From contig NZ_JACCDF010000001.1 in the NCBI RefSeq assembly GCF_013415105.1, forward strand, positions 434,001 to 498,000: a stretch of DNA of 64,000 nt, given 5' to 3'. This DNA comes from Vreelandella salicampi. Lineage in GTDB: Bacteria; Pseudomonadota; Gammaproteobacteria; Pseudomonadales; Halomonadaceae. A program made the position numbers and the translations under genes. The notes under the pieces are model-generated. The model saw nothing but the letters and a program-made list of their open reading frames with translations. It was not told the DNA's origin and made no database searches. The number at the start of each line of letters is the position of its first letter. Positions within the stretch are counted from its first letter, which is position 1. Below, one piece after another: positions 35,510-43,942 of the stretch.

Positions 35510-36478
35510 CTAAGCAAGCTGGCGTGACCGCCGCCACTCGGCCAGCGCTTGAATATCCTCTGGTGTCGTCCGGCAGCAACCGCCAATGCCTGACGCGCCT
35601 GCTGCCAGCCAGTGCTCTCCCCCTTGTGCCAGCCCGGAAAGATCGGCAGCGGTATGATCGCATTGGGCCGGGTGCCAGGTTTTAGTCACCGGGTCGTACA
35701 CTTCCCCTGAGTTGGGGTAGACCAACACCGGCAGGTCGCACTGACGCCGGATCGCCTGAATCAGCGATTCAATGTGGGGCAACGCCGTGCAGTTCACGCC
35801 GATCGCCGCCACGCCCGGGCGGTTGGCCAGGGCTGCCGCACATTCCTCGATCGGCGTGCCATCGCTGATGTGTTGGCCATCCTTCGCTGAGAAGGTGATC
35901 CAGGCCTGCGCGCCCGGATGTTCGGCCAGCAAATCTGTGATCGCCAGCGCTTCTTCCAATGAGGGCAAGGTTTCTGCGGCCAGTAGGTCCGCCCCCGCTG
36001 CCAGCAAGAGTTCAAAACGCTCGCGGTGAAATTCAACCAGCCCGGCGCGATCCAGGTCATAGCCGCCTCGGTATTCACTGCCATCCGCCAGATAAGCGCC
36101 ATAAGGGCCGACGGATGCGGCCACCAACGGTTTGGGCCGGTCGGTTTGGCCAGGCTGCCAGACCGCATCCCGCGCCTGTTGAGCCAGCGTGACCGATAAC
36201 TGAATCAACGCCCGCGCCTCTTCTGCCGTCAGCCCCGCCTGCATAAAGCCCGGCACCGTGGCCTGATAGCTGGCGGTAATCGCACAATCGGCCCCGGCTT
36301 CAAAGTAAGCCTGATGAACCTGACGGATCTTCTCCGGGGCCTGAGTCAACAAACGCGCCGACCAGAGGGCGTCATTGAGGTCGCAGCCTAGCGCTTCCAG
36401 CTCGGTGGCCAAGGCACCGTCGATGACCATAAAGGGTACGTCGGCCAACAGGGCTTTGATCGGATTCGACTCACTCAT
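35510..36478 (-). CDS. mmuM: Homocysteine S-methyltransferase
   Basis: A 322-residue zinc methyltransferase that moves a methyl group from S-methylmethionine (or SAM) to homocysteine, giving methionine. It starts with VIDGALATELEALGCDLNDALWS. Zn ligands are GVNCTALP near residue 225 and GIGGCCRTTPEDI near 300; TASYQATVPGF is a typical family motif. The length matches E. coli MmuM (310). No S-methylmethionine permease gene is next to it; its downstream neighbour is only a gene remnant, so it is probably a single-gene unit. Confidence 0.93.
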   Translation of the reverse strand: MSESNPIKALLADVPFMVIDGALATELEALGCDLNDALWSARLLTQAPEKIRQVHQAYFEAGADCAITASYQATVPGFMQAGLTAEEARALIQLSVTLAQQARDAVWQPGQTDRPKPLVAASVGPYGAYLADGSEYRGGYDLDRAGLVEFHRERFELLLAAGADLLAAETLPSLEEALAITDLLAEHPGAQAWITFSAKDGQHISDGTPIEECAAALANRPGVAAIGVNCTALPHIESLIQAIRRQCDLPVLVYPNSGEVYDPVTKTWHPAQCDHTAADLSGLAQGGEHWLAAGASGIGGCCRTTPEDIQALAEWRRSRQLA

Positions 36479-36721
36479 AGGGGGCTGTTCCTAAACGGGG
36501 TTGTGCGCATGGTGATATCCCTATCTTTGGCCTAACGAGGCAACAGGCGCCCAGCGGCCTGACTTAAAAGAGCACCATTTTAGTGCATCTCGCCATTTCA
36601 AAAAAGCATATAAGCAAGCCTAGATATTCTTGTTTTGAATACATAAGCCAGGCACGGGTGATTAGCGCTGGAACCAGTGCGTCACCCCACTGCCAGGCGA
36701 TCACTCAGTCAGGACTATTTT

Positions 36722-37198
36722 TCAGTCTCTACCTAACGATGATGCCTCGCGACTACCCCCTCCACCCTTCCGCCTCGTGCGGGCCTTTTTCTGCTCACGC
36801 CCTCGCGTCGCCTGGCGCGTTTGTGCAATCCGCATCAGACGTTGAAAGGTGGGGCATTCCAGATGACTTGGCGCCGTGCAAGTCACCACATGACGCAAAC
36901 CATCACGTAGTGCTGTCAGTTCTTTGATGCGGCGATCCAGGAGATCCGCCTTGTCACTCACCATCTCACGGTCGATTTCCGGCTCTCGTTCAGAACCCAG
37001 CATTTCGCGTATTTCGGCCAGCGAAAACCCCGCGACCTGCCCCAGCGCAATCAATGACAAGCGCGTTAATACGTCCGTTTCGAAAACCCGGCGCAACCCA
37101 TTGCGCCCAACTGATCTGATCAGCCCCACTTCTTCGTAATAGCGCAGTTTCGAGGCGGGAATGCCGCTTTTACGGGCGAGTTCGGCAATATCGAGCAT
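36722..37198 (-). CDS. MerR-family regulator
   Basis: A 158-residue regulator. The N-terminal winged HTH is MLDIAELARKSGIPASKLRYYEEVGLI, followed by FSLAEIREMLG and the long dimerisation helix (DKADLLDRRIKELTALRDGL). Two cysteines (VTCTAPSHLECPTF) lie near residues 110-120, where redox- or metal-sensing MerR proteins bind their effector. Their spacing differs from the SoxR cluster, so the signal is unknown. The start codon lies nine bases from a SoxR-box-like palindrome in the divergent promoter, making it the probable regulator of the small ORF and DUF2938 genes. The basic tail (KKARTRRKGGGGSRE) is unusual. Confidence 0.88.
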   Translation of the reverse strand: MLDIAELARKSGIPASKLRYYEEVGLIRSVGRNGLRRVFETDVLTRLSLIALGQVAGFSLAEIREMLGSEREPEIDREMVSDKADLLDRRIKELTALRDGLRHVVTCTAPSHLECPTFQRLMRIAQTRQATRGREQKKARTRRKGGGGSREASSLGRD

Positions 37199-37203
37199 GG
37201 CAC

Positions 37204-37234
37204 TTGACTTCAAGTTGACTTGAAGTAATAAGCT
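37204..37234 (+). promoter_or_regulatory. MerR-type promoter with 19-bp spacer and SoxR-box-like palindrome
   Basis: ACTTCAAGTTGACTTGAAGT (37207-37226) is symmetric about a 2-base centre and closely resembles the E. coli soxS SoxR box. TTGACT (37204-37209) and TAAGCT (37229-37234) flank it as -35 and -10 with a 19-base spacer, the over-long spacing that MerR proteins correct by bending DNA. It would drive the plus-strand genes from 37273 and also cover the regulator's own start. Confidence 0.75.
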
Positions 37235-37272
37235 ACTTCGCCTCACCCTAGCCTTCAAGGAGATTGAGGAAG

Positions 37273-37389
37273 ATGCCTCTTTTCAATAATCAGGCTCGTT
37301 TCACCCACAGGGTCAGCCCTGCCTTTACGCGATTGGCAGTCGTTCAGGCCACACTGATTTTCGCCATTACCTTGGTTGCACCGAAATGA
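37273..37389 (+). CDS. 38-residue membrane peptide coupled to the DUF2938 gene
   Basis: This small ORF reads MPLFNNQARFTHRVSPAF, then a hydrophobic C-terminal half (LAVVQATLIFAITLVAPK) long enough for one membrane helix. AAGGAG and GAGGAAG precede the ATG. The stop overlaps the start of the next gene by ATGA, and the MerR-type promoter is directly upstream. These three signs make it a real gene candidate. It may assist the DUF2938 protein in the membrane or act as a leader peptide; no family is recognised. Confidence 0.65.
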   Translation: MPLFNNQARFTHRVSPAFTRLAVVQATLIFAITLVAPK

Positions 37390-37868
37390 ACGGGCTGCTG
37401 ATCGATGCTCTATTGCTCGGCGTTGGGGCGACCGCTTTCATGGATATCGTAGCACTGTTGCAAAAACGCCTGCTGGGTATCCCCTCACTGAATTACGCGA
37501 TGGTCGGGCGCTGGCTGGGTCACTTGCCGAGCGGCAGGTTCATCCATCGGCCTATCGGCAATAGCGCACAGATCCAAGCAGAAGCTCCTCTAGGGTGGTT
37601 TGCGCATTACCTGATTGGGATCGCTTTCGCTATGACGTTCCTGGTATTTGTTGGGCCGGACTGGCTCGCCCGCCCTACGCTCATGCCTGCGCTAGGTTTC
37701 GGTGCGATGACGGTGCTTGCGCCTTTTCTTGTCCTGCAACCTTGCTTGGGCGCAGGGATCACCGCCCGTAAGACACCTCAGCCAAACGTCGCTAGGCTTC
37801 GCAGCCTTGTGGCACATTCCAGCTTCGGTTTTGGTCTATGGATTGCGGGCTTGGGATGGTTGCTTTGA
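37386..37868 (+). CDS. DUF2938 membrane protein
   Basis: A 160-residue inner-membrane protein with four hydrophobic segments. Family traits are GVGATAFMDIVALLQKRLLGIPSLNYAMVGRWLGHLPSGRF, then GWFAHYLIGIAFA and FGAMTVLAPFLVLQPCLGAGI, which fit DUF2938. Function is unknown in the family. It is controlled by the MerR-type promoter upstream together with the 38-residue ORF. It converges with the glutathione S-transferase gene 15 bases away. Confidence 0.82.
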   Translation: MNGLLIDALLLGVGATAFMDIVALLQKRLLGIPSLNYAMVGRWLGHLPSGRFIHRPIGNSAQIQAEAPLGWFAHYLIGIAFAMTFLVFVGPDWLARPTLMPALGFGAMTVLAPFLVLQPCLGAGITARKTPQPNVARLRSLVAHSSFGFGLWIAGLGWLL

Positions 37869-37883
37869 TGTGGTCAGCCTCTA

Positions 37884-38483
37884 CTAACAGAATGCCGTCT
37901 GCTGGAAGCTCTTTGTTGCGACCATGCCAGCGTGCCAAACCTGAAGTTGTGGATACGCTTCTTTCCAGCGCACCTCTGGCAACCTGAAAGCTAAGTAATC
38001 GAGCGCAACGGCTATCGCGATTTCACCGAGATTAACTGACGAGGCAAAGGGTTTTTTAAGCTCGCGGTTCAGTTGTTTTAAGATTCGCTGTAGGGCTCGT
38101 TGGCGTCTTAGCCCGAGTTCGCTCTCTTCGATCTCATTGCCGTAATGCTTTCTTGCAATCACGGTCGTGAAAGCGGCATCCATCAGGTTTTGGCCCAACC
38201 CAGCCAGGTGCAACACATCACCCAAACACGTTGAGGGAATCATTGGCTTGTTGGGACTGATGCCATCCAGATAAACGGCAATCAGCATCGACTCGCTTAG
38301 CGTGGTGCCGTCCTCTGTTATCAGCGCGGGAATGCGCCCGGCGGGATTGGCCTTTAATAGAGCGGCATCGTCTGCCCAGGGGTCGCACCACTTCAGCGTA
38401 ACGGCCTCATCTAGCCCTTTTTCAATTAAAACGATGCGCGCCAGGCGCGCATAAGGCGACGTTGCGTTCAGGTAGAGTTCCAT
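37884..38483 (-). CDS. Glutathione S-transferase family protein
   Basis: A 199-residue protein with the thioredoxin-fold N-terminal domain: MELYLNATSPYARLARIVL (residues 1-19), NPAGRIPALITEDGTTLSESMLIAVYLD (about 46-73, with cis-Pro and the Glu-Ser pair that bind glutathione). An all-helical C-terminal domain follows. Position 9 is Ser in place of the Cys of some bacterial GSTs. Its start overlaps the stop codon of the MFS gene by one base, so the two are an operon, perhaps for export and conjugation of a toxic compound. Confidence 0.9.
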   Translation of the reverse strand: MELYLNATSPYARLARIVLIEKGLDEAVTLKWCDPWADDAALLKANPAGRIPALITEDGTTLSESMLIAVYLDGISPNKPMIPSTCLGDVLHLAGLGQNLMDAAFTTVIARKHYGNEIEESELGLRRQRALQRILKQLNRELKKPFASSVNLGEIAIAVALDYLAFRLPEVRWKEAYPQLQVWHAGMVATKSFQQTAFC

Positions 38484-39697
38484 TATTGCCTCCTATTTTG
38501 AACAGTGAGATGGCTGTGGCGCTGTTGCACACCACGGCTTAGAAGCACCAGCAAAAAGCCTCCCGCTAGCATGAGGCCGCCGATGGCAAACAGTGGCGTG
38601 TAGCTGCCCCAAAGCGCATAGAGCGCTGACATGGCATAACCTGCCACCGCTTGGGCGGCAGCGAAGGCAGCGGTGGCTTGTCCCCAGAGCTTTTTGTGGG
38701 CGGTTGGCCCTACCAGCTCAGCAAGGCGACCAGAGGTGAGTGCAACAATGCCGGGGATCATCGCTCCCACCATGAAGGAGGAAACTGATTGACTGAGGAA
38801 TGCTAGCGAGAACACCAGCAGTGAAACAGCGGCGGCCTTCGCCACAAAGGCGATCGCTAAACCGCGATGCCAACCCACTCGCTGCGCCAGTGCGCCTACC
38901 ATGAACGGCCCACACAAGGCGCCCAACCCAAAGATGCCCCACTGAAGCGAAGCGGCTTGATTACCCAGGTCGTTTTCCCTGGCGAGATAGTCCACCCAGA
39001 ACACGGTATGGGGCACAAACCCAACCGCATCCAGGGCATAAGCACCGATGACAAGCAGCACGACTACCTTTACGCCCGCATAGTCCTTGTGACCATTGCC
39101 CCCTGAGCTAGCCGCTACCGGTGAGGCCAGGCGAGTGACGCCTCGGTCGCATATAAGACCCGCAATAATGCAGAGCAGCCCCAGCGTGCCCCAGGTGAAC
39201 GCTAGGCTTAACTCAATGAGTAACGGCACGATGGAGGCCGAAAGCAGTGCCCCTAGACCAATACCGGTAAACACCATGGCACCGACACGGGTTCGCTTTT
39301 CAGGCGGGGTAGCTGCCAGCGCCAGCGAAGGGCCAACGACCATTAAGATGGCCCCGGCAATGCCCGAGACTAACCGCCAGAAGAAGAACCAGGTGAAACC
39401 GCCCTCCCCGGCGCAGAGCACAAAGCTTAGCGCGATACCCGCGAAACTTGCGCCGACCACCTTGCGAGGAGAAAAACGCTCGCTCAGCGAGTGGGCTGCG
39501 AGTGCGCCGATAAAGTAACCCAGCAGGTTGGCGGCCCCAAGGTAGGCGCCTTGGCTCGCGGTGAACCATCCCTGTTGAATAATCGCAGGCAGTAGCGGCG
39601 TATAGGCAAAGCGAGCAATGCCAATTCCCGCCAACGTCGCCATTATCCCGGTTAACAGCGCGGGCACGTCTTGGCTATTAAGCTTACTGTTCATCAT
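38483..39697 (-). CDS. YbfB/YjiJ-family MFS transporter
   Basis: A 404-residue, 12-helix major facilitator. LTGIMATLAGIGIARFAYTPLLPAIIQQGWF at the start, then GYFIGALAAHSL, is typical of the YbfB/YjiJ (MFS_4) family. ATG 39697, preceded by AAAGGA at six bases, is chosen over the longer form from 39721. Substrate unknown. It forms an operon with the GST gene and is divergent from the LysR gene at 39843, which probably controls it. Confidence 0.9.
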   Translation of the reverse strand: MMNSKLNSQDVPALLTGIMATLAGIGIARFAYTPLLPAIIQQGWFTASQGAYLGAANLLGYFIGALAAHSLSERFSPRKVVGASFAGIALSFVLCAGEGGFTWFFFWRLVSGIAGAILMVVGPSLALAATPPEKRTRVGAMVFTGIGLGALLSASIVPLLIELSLAFTWGTLGLLCIIAGLICDRGVTRLASPVAASSGGNGHKDYAGVKVVVLLVIGAYALDAVGFVPHTVFWVDYLARENDLGNQAASLQWGIFGLGALCGPFMVGALAQRVGWHRGLAIAFVAKAAAVSLLVFSLAFLSQSVSSFMVGAMIPGIVALTSGRLAELVGPTAHKKLWGQATAAFAAAQAVAGYAMSALYALWGSYTPLFAIGGLMLAGGFLLVLLSRGVQQRHSHLTVQNRRQ

Positions 39698-39842
39698 ATT
39701 ATGTCCTTTTCGTGCCGCCATTCAGACAAGGTGGGCAGCGCGTTGGTACACAGACAGACTACGTGCGAGGAACTATTTCTAGAAACGATTAGTTTTGATC
39801 GCTACTATCTTGTTTAGAGATAGCCTGACAGGGAGAGGGCGC

Positions 39843-40736
39843 GTGCAACTTAAATCGCTGCGACTATTCATGGCGGTGGCCGAAACAGGCAGCTTCGTGG
39901 CGGCCGCAAAACAGCTACACACCGTGCAATCCAACGTGACGGCCCACATTAAGAAACTTGAGGAGGAGTTAGGCGTACAGCTCATTCACCGTGCGGGGCT
40001 AGTCCGCCCTACGAATGCGGGGTTGGCGCTTGTGGAATATGCTGAGCGCATGTTGGCTGCCCATGATGAAGCGGTATCGCTATTTAAGGGGCAAGATAAG
40101 ACCTGTGGCCAGCTACGCATAGGCGCCATGGAAACCACAACGGCACTGCGCCTTCCGCCTATACTGGCCGCGTACCACGCAGCGCAGCCCGAGGTTGATA
40201 TCAAACTCAAGACCGGCCCAACGGCTGAACTGGTTGAATGGTTGCTAAACGGCCAGGTGGACTGTGTCTTTGTGGCCGGGCGTATCGAGCATCCCCGCTA
40301 TCACTTGCTCAAAGCGTTTAGCGAGCAACTTGTGTTAGTGGGCTCAGCGCCTATGACGACGATGCCCTCTTCACAAGAACTGCTGACGTCTGCCTTCTTG
40401 GCGTTTCGCCAGGGGTGTAGCTACCGACAGCGTATCGAGTTATTGCTGGCGTCTTATGGCGTCAATGCAGGCCGGATATTCGAGTTCGGTTCACTGGACG
40501 CAATGCTGGGCTGCGTCTCTGCGGGGATGGGCTACACGGTGCTGCCCCGTGTGACGGTCGAAGCTCACCAACACCGTTTCGAAGTTCACTACCTGGAATT
40601 GCCCACGTCCATCGCTAATATTGATACCTATTTTGTCGCCTCCGAACAGGAGTCCTGGACGCCCGCCCTGGCAAGCTTCGCTGAAACGTTGCGTGACGCG
40701 GTGGTGGTGGATGAGCCTCAGCTTACAGCGTCGTGA
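39843..40736 (+). CDS. LysR-family regulator
   Basis: A 297-residue regulator with the N-terminal HTH (LKSLRLFMAVAETGSFVAAAKQLHTVQSNVTAHIKKLEEELG) and a periplasmic-binding-protein-like effector domain. The GTG at 39843 is chosen: GGGAGAGG precedes it, and in LysR proteins the HTH begins within a few residues of the start. It is divergent from the MFS-GST operon, the usual LysR-target layout. The last about 35 codons (FVASEQESWTPALASF...) are present a second time as a remnant at 41347-41465, beyond the TA pair. Confidence 0.92.
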   Translation: MQLKSLRLFMAVAETGSFVAAAKQLHTVQSNVTAHIKKLEEELGVQLIHRAGLVRPTNAGLALVEYAERMLAAHDEAVSLFKGQDKTCGQLRIGAMETTTALRLPPILAAYHAAQPEVDIKLKTGPTAELVEWLLNGQVDCVFVAGRIEHPRYHLLKAFSEQLVLVGSAPMTTMPSSQELLTSAFLAFRQGCSYRQRIELLLASYGVNAGRIFEFGSLDAMLGCVSAGMGYTVLPRVTVEAHQHRFEVHYLELPTSIANIDTYFVASEQESWTPALASFAETLRDAVVVDEPQLTAS

Positions 40737-40768
40737 GGTGGGTACCTACACTACGCTATAGCGTCGCC

Positions 40769-41056
40769 CTATTCGCTTTCCAGTCGGTTCATAGATGCGT
40801 GTAGGACGGCGAGAACGTCAATTTGATCTGGTTTGATGTAGTAAATAATGCGGTAAGCGCCACACAAGACTTCCCTTATTTGCGCGATATCGTACTCGGG
40901 TACCTTGCGTCCTGAAGCGGGGAAATCACCGATCTGTTGTGACCTTCGGGTGATTTTATCAACGGTACTCAACGCATAAGCTTCTGAGTCCTGCGCAATA
41001 TAGGCATAAATCGCTTCCAAATGAGCTTCTGCTGTTGCTGTCCAGAACACATTCAT
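40769..41056 (-). CDS. ParE/RelE-type toxin
   Basis: A 95-residue protein of the ParE/RelE fold: WTATAEAHLEAIYAYIAQDS at the start, then ITRRSQQIGDFPASGRKVPEYDIAQIRE and YRIIYYI...IDVLAVLHASMN at the end, all characteristic. ParE members poison gyrase and RelE members cleave mRNA; the IREVLCGAYRIIYY type is closer to ParE. It overlaps the antitoxin gene upstream by four bases and sits between two copies of a LysR-gene 3' end. Confidence 0.9.
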   Translation of the reverse strand: MNVFWTATAEAHLEAIYAYIAQDSEAYALSTVDKITRRSQQIGDFPASGRKVPEYDIAQIREVLCGAYRIIYYIKPDQIDVLAVLHASMNRLESE

Positions 41057-41241
41057 TCAGGCAAGCCGTATTTCTTGCGAATATCTGCCACGTTCGTAAT
41101 GTTACCCGCTTGGCTATCTGCCATGCCCTTTTCGATGGTCTCTCGGATGTAGATCTCATACATAAGGTCTTCCCAGGTGGCATTCGCAGGAAGTTGCTCA
41201 ATTAGCTTGTGTGCGTCGTCTTTGCTCATCGTAGCTGACAT
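41053..41241 (-). CDS. Antitoxin of the ParE-type pair
   Basis: A 62-residue, mostly helical, acidic protein (MSKDDAHKLIEQLPANATWEDLMYEIYIRETIEKGMADSQAG). The pattern of an LPxxATWEDLMYEIYVRE core followed by GxADS is common in small antitoxins paired with ParE-like toxins. AAAGG precedes the start. It presumably binds and represses its own promoter in 41242-41300, where I see no clear operator. Confidence 0.85.
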   Translation of the reverse strand: MSATMSKDDAHKLIEQLPANATWEDLMYEIYIRETIEKGMADSQAGNITNVADIRKKYGLPE

Positions 41242-41346
41242 GGTGACTACCTTTGTTAGGTACGTAGAAAATGCTGCTGGAGGATACCCTGGGTTACCGA
41301 GAGTGTTGCGGTTTATGCCGTTTTCTGCAAATACATCGCCAAGGTC

Positions 41347-41465
41347 GATACCAAATTTGCCGCCTCCGAACCGGAAACCTGGACACCCGCCCTGGCAAGC
41401 TTCGCTGAAACGTTTCGTGATGCAGTGGTGGTGAATGAGTCTTAGTTGACTGCATCGTGAGGTGG
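41347..41465 (+). pseudogene. Duplicated 3' end of the LysR gene
   Basis: These bases align without a gap, at a constant offset of 724, to 40623-40741, the end of the LysR gene and its first downstream bases. The remnant frame reads KFAASEPETWTPALASFAET, then FRDAVVVNES and a stop. Identity is roughly 80-85% by eye. Together with the true gene end it brackets the ParE-type TA pair as a direct repeat. The surrounding 450-base gap (41242-41691) otherwise holds only the Rpn remnant. Confidence 0.85.
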
Positions 41466-41610
41466 ATCGAAGAATTCGGGGGGTTATATAGGTCTCTCTT
41501 CTCTCTCATGAGCCAATAGTTGCTTCCCGAAAACCCGCTATTTATTCTTAGATATATATCTTTTTTTGCGAAGCGGTAGTGCAGCGCATTGATACGAGGG
41601 GTAGGCATGA

Positions 41611-41988
41611 GCGATCAGGAGGATAGTCGCCACGGTGACCACCCGCGATCAGGTTTTACGGCTGTTCAATATCATCGATTGGATGATCTAATTGCCTAGA
41701 AGTTTAGATCCTGACTTTGCACAGGCGGTCTACGCCATACAGGAGGAGAAGCACATGCCTTACGTCAACACGATTGAGAGACTGGGTATTGAGAAAGGAC
41801 GTCAAGAAGGACGTCAAGAAGGACGTCAAGAAGCGCAACAAGAAGCTGAGCAGCGTGCATTGGAAAGCAAGCGTAATGCAGCCCGTAAGCTAATCGCTCG
41901 CACCGAAATGGATGACCAGATGATCGCCGACATCGAAGAGCTGAGCGTGGAAGAAGTAGAAAACTTGCGGGCTGAGACACAGCACTAA
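41611..41988 (+). pseudogene. Rpn-family nuclease/transposase remnant with internal stop and GRQE repeats
   Basis: The open frame begins after a TGA at 41608-41610 and reads VTTRDQVLRLFNIIDWMI, then a TAA, then LPRSLDPDFAQAVYAIQEEK and on to VENLRAETQH. This matches the C-terminal part of Rpn/YhgA-like proteins; the whole N-terminal PD-(D/E)XK nuclease domain is missing and the TAA interrupts what is left. A 98-residue product from the TTG after the stop is possible. Bases 41797-41832 are three exact copies of GGACGTCAAGAA (coding GRQE). A shorter paralogous tail lies at 35327. Confidence 0.8.
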
Positions 41989-42004
41989 GCTCGCCTTCTC
42001 TCTC

Positions 42005-42709
42005 TTACCTTCTCTCTCTTATTAGCCGCTCGCTCAACGCGACGAGATCTTCAGCCACAAAATCCCATGCTTCCTCTGCTTCTAAATCTTTGCTCTGTTG
42101 AGGGCCATATTCTGTGCGTCGGGGTATAAACGCTGTTTTCATTCCTAATGCACGGGCAGCACGCAGGTCAGCATTATGCGCCGCACACAGCATTACCTCT
42201 TCAGGCGGTAGGCGTAGCAGACGGCAAGCGCCTAAATAAACCTCCGAATCAGGCTTGTAGTGCTCGAATAACTCGGCGCAAAAAATCATATCCCACGGTA
42301 ACTTGGCGTGACGGGCAACATCGACCATTAATGAGACATTACCGTTGGTCAGCGTTGCGATGATGGTGTGCTCTTTCAAGCGCTGTAGGCCATGTGGGAC
42401 ATCCGGCCAGGGCTCTAATTGGTGCCAAAAGTAATTGACGCGATCAATGGTCGCTTCGTCTAGCGCAATCCCATGTTGATTGAGTAGTTTGACTAAGCTT
42501 TCTCGATGCAGATCATCTAATACCGTCCAGGGGATTTCCCCTCTGCGTACCCTGTCCATGGAAGGCGCATAAAGCTGACGCCATTGATCAGCTAGCACTT
42601 CACTAGGCAGTTCAATCCCCAACTCTTTCTCTAGCGCATTGAACTGATGAATCAAACTGGAGCGCCAATCAACAATAGTGCCAAATACGTCAAACACGAT
42701 CGCTTTCAT
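42005..42709 (-). CDS. Haloacid dehalogenase type II-like HAD hydrolase
   Basis: A 234-residue HAD-superfamily enzyme. Motif I is FDVFGTIVDWRSS (nucleophile Asp 8), motif II TLTNGN near residue 117, motif III KPDSEVY near 152 and motif IV MLCAAHNADLRAARALGM near 173, the pattern of L-2-haloacid dehalogenases. Family members release halide from 2-haloalkanoates, but many relatives act on other substrates. It starts inside the 3' end of the MFS gene (20-base overlap) with GGAG before the ATG, so the two form an operon that may take up and process one compound. Confidence 0.88.
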   Translation of the reverse strand: MKAIVFDVFGTIVDWRSSLIHQFNALEKELGIELPSEVLADQWRQLYAPSMDRVRRGEIPWTVLDDLHRESLVKLLNQHGIALDEATIDRVNYFWHQLEPWPDVPHGLQRLKEHTIIATLTNGNVSLMVDVARHAKLPWDMIFCAELFEHYKPDSEVYLGACRLLRLPPEEVMLCAAHNADLRAARALGMKTAFIPRRTEYGPQQSKDLEAEEAWDFVAEDLVALSERLIRERR

Positions 42710-43925
42710 TCATTTCTCCTTGCCGCTGGATGGTCATTAATAGCCCCAATAACGTCATGGCGATCAGCAGACTCCAGCCGAGCATAAAACTGCCACTTAT
42801 ATCTAACAGCCACCCAAGGAGTGGTGGTATCGATACAATCGCCAGTTGGTTAATCGCCATGGCTAGACCTAGCACAAAACCGGTTTTATCAGCAGGTGCA
42901 GACTCAGCCACATAAGCGACCCAAGGGCCGTACCAACCAAAACCAAAAAAGCCCAACCAAGCCATCAAACCGCTCAGCATGAGCGTTGAGTGAAGCGGCA
43001 GCCAAACCAATACCAGCAACCCGACGATTACCGCCACCATGCACACCATGACCGGAAAATAGCGCGAGCGACAGCGGTCGCTCCAGGCCGCCAGCAAAAT
43101 ACGCCCGGCAACCCCGGCCCCCTGGGCTACGAATAGCAACGTCGCCGCCTGCAGTACCTCCATCTGCAAACGACTATGCAGATAGAGCACGGTAAAAATC
43201 AAAATACCGTACTGAACCGAGATTAAACTAATACCGGACGCCATGATCTGCTTCATGGCCGGTTCGCGAATCATCGCCAGTCGCGACAAGATGATGTTTG
43301 TCACGCTGCCTTCAGAGGCTCTTGCGACCGGCACCACGCCAATAGGGGCACGGTAAAAAAGCATAAAGACCAACGCCCCGAAGATCGCGATCAGCCCACC
43401 CACCAGAAAAGAGGCACGCCACCCCCAGGTGATCGCGACGGTTGGTAGTATGATCGCGGCCAGCGCCCCGCCCAGTGGCAAGCCTGCCTGGCGAATCCCC
43501 ATGGCAAAACCACGCTGGGATTTGTCAAACCAAGCGGCTACCGATTTGCTACCGCCAGGCTGAGCGGTACTGTAGCCTGCCCCTACAATGACCAAAAACA
43601 GCAGCATGGCCCAGTAACTCTCCGCCAGCACGGCAGCGCTAAGCGCAATGCCCACAATGAGGGTTCCCACTCCCACCACCAAACGCTCACTGAACCTGTC
43701 CAGCAGTTCCCCGGCAACTAACAGCCCGACTAAAGGCACCAGTTGAGCAGCAGAGACCAGCGTCCCAATCTGAAATGCAGAAAGCGCCATATCTGCCTGT
43801 ATATACACGCTTATGGCGCCGATGCCTTGAACGAAAAAGCAAGCCGCTGCTTGAGCAAGGGTGGCTATCAGCAGAATAACCCATCGGTAATGTCGGCTAG
43901 CAGTCATCGGCGGCACGGTTGTCAT
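42690..43925 (-). CDS. MFS transporter
   Basis: A 411-residue major facilitator with 12 predicted helices. Typical cytoplasmic-loop motifs are LLDRFSERLVVG (between helices 2 and 3) and SVAAWFDKSQRGFAMGIRQAGLPLGGA, as in oxalate/formate-type and related carboxylate transporters. The substrate is unknown; the coupled haloacid dehalogenase-like gene hints at an organic acid. No strong ribosome site is visible before 43925, and an ATG 18 bases further in (MTASRHYRW) is an alternative start. Confidence 0.88.
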   Translation of the reverse strand: MTTVPPMTASRHYRWVILLIATLAQAAACFFVQGIGAISVYIQADMALSAFQIGTLVSAAQLVPLVGLLVAGELLDRFSERLVVGVGTLIVGIALSAAVLAESYWAMLLFLVIVGAGYSTAQPGGSKSVAAWFDKSQRGFAMGIRQAGLPLGGALAAIILPTVAITWGWRASFLVGGLIAIFGALVFMLFYRAPIGVVPVARASEGSVTNIILSRLAMIREPAMKQIMASGISLISVQYGILIFTVLYLHSRLQMEVLQAATLLFVAQGAGVAGRILLAAWSDRCRSRYFPVMVCMVAVIVGLLVLVWLPLHSTLMLSGLMAWLGFFGFGWYGPWVAYVAESAPADKTGFVLGLAMAINQLAIVSIPPLLGWLLDISGSFMLGWSLLIAMTLLGLLMTIQRQGEMNESDRV

Positions 43926-43942
43926 GTAAGTTCAGATTTTAG

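Noticed and set aside
41797..41832. Repeated GGACGTCAAGAA as a possible CRISPR or regulatory array
   Set aside because: The three units are contiguous with no spacers and simply encode GRQE repeats in the tail of an Rpn-family relic.
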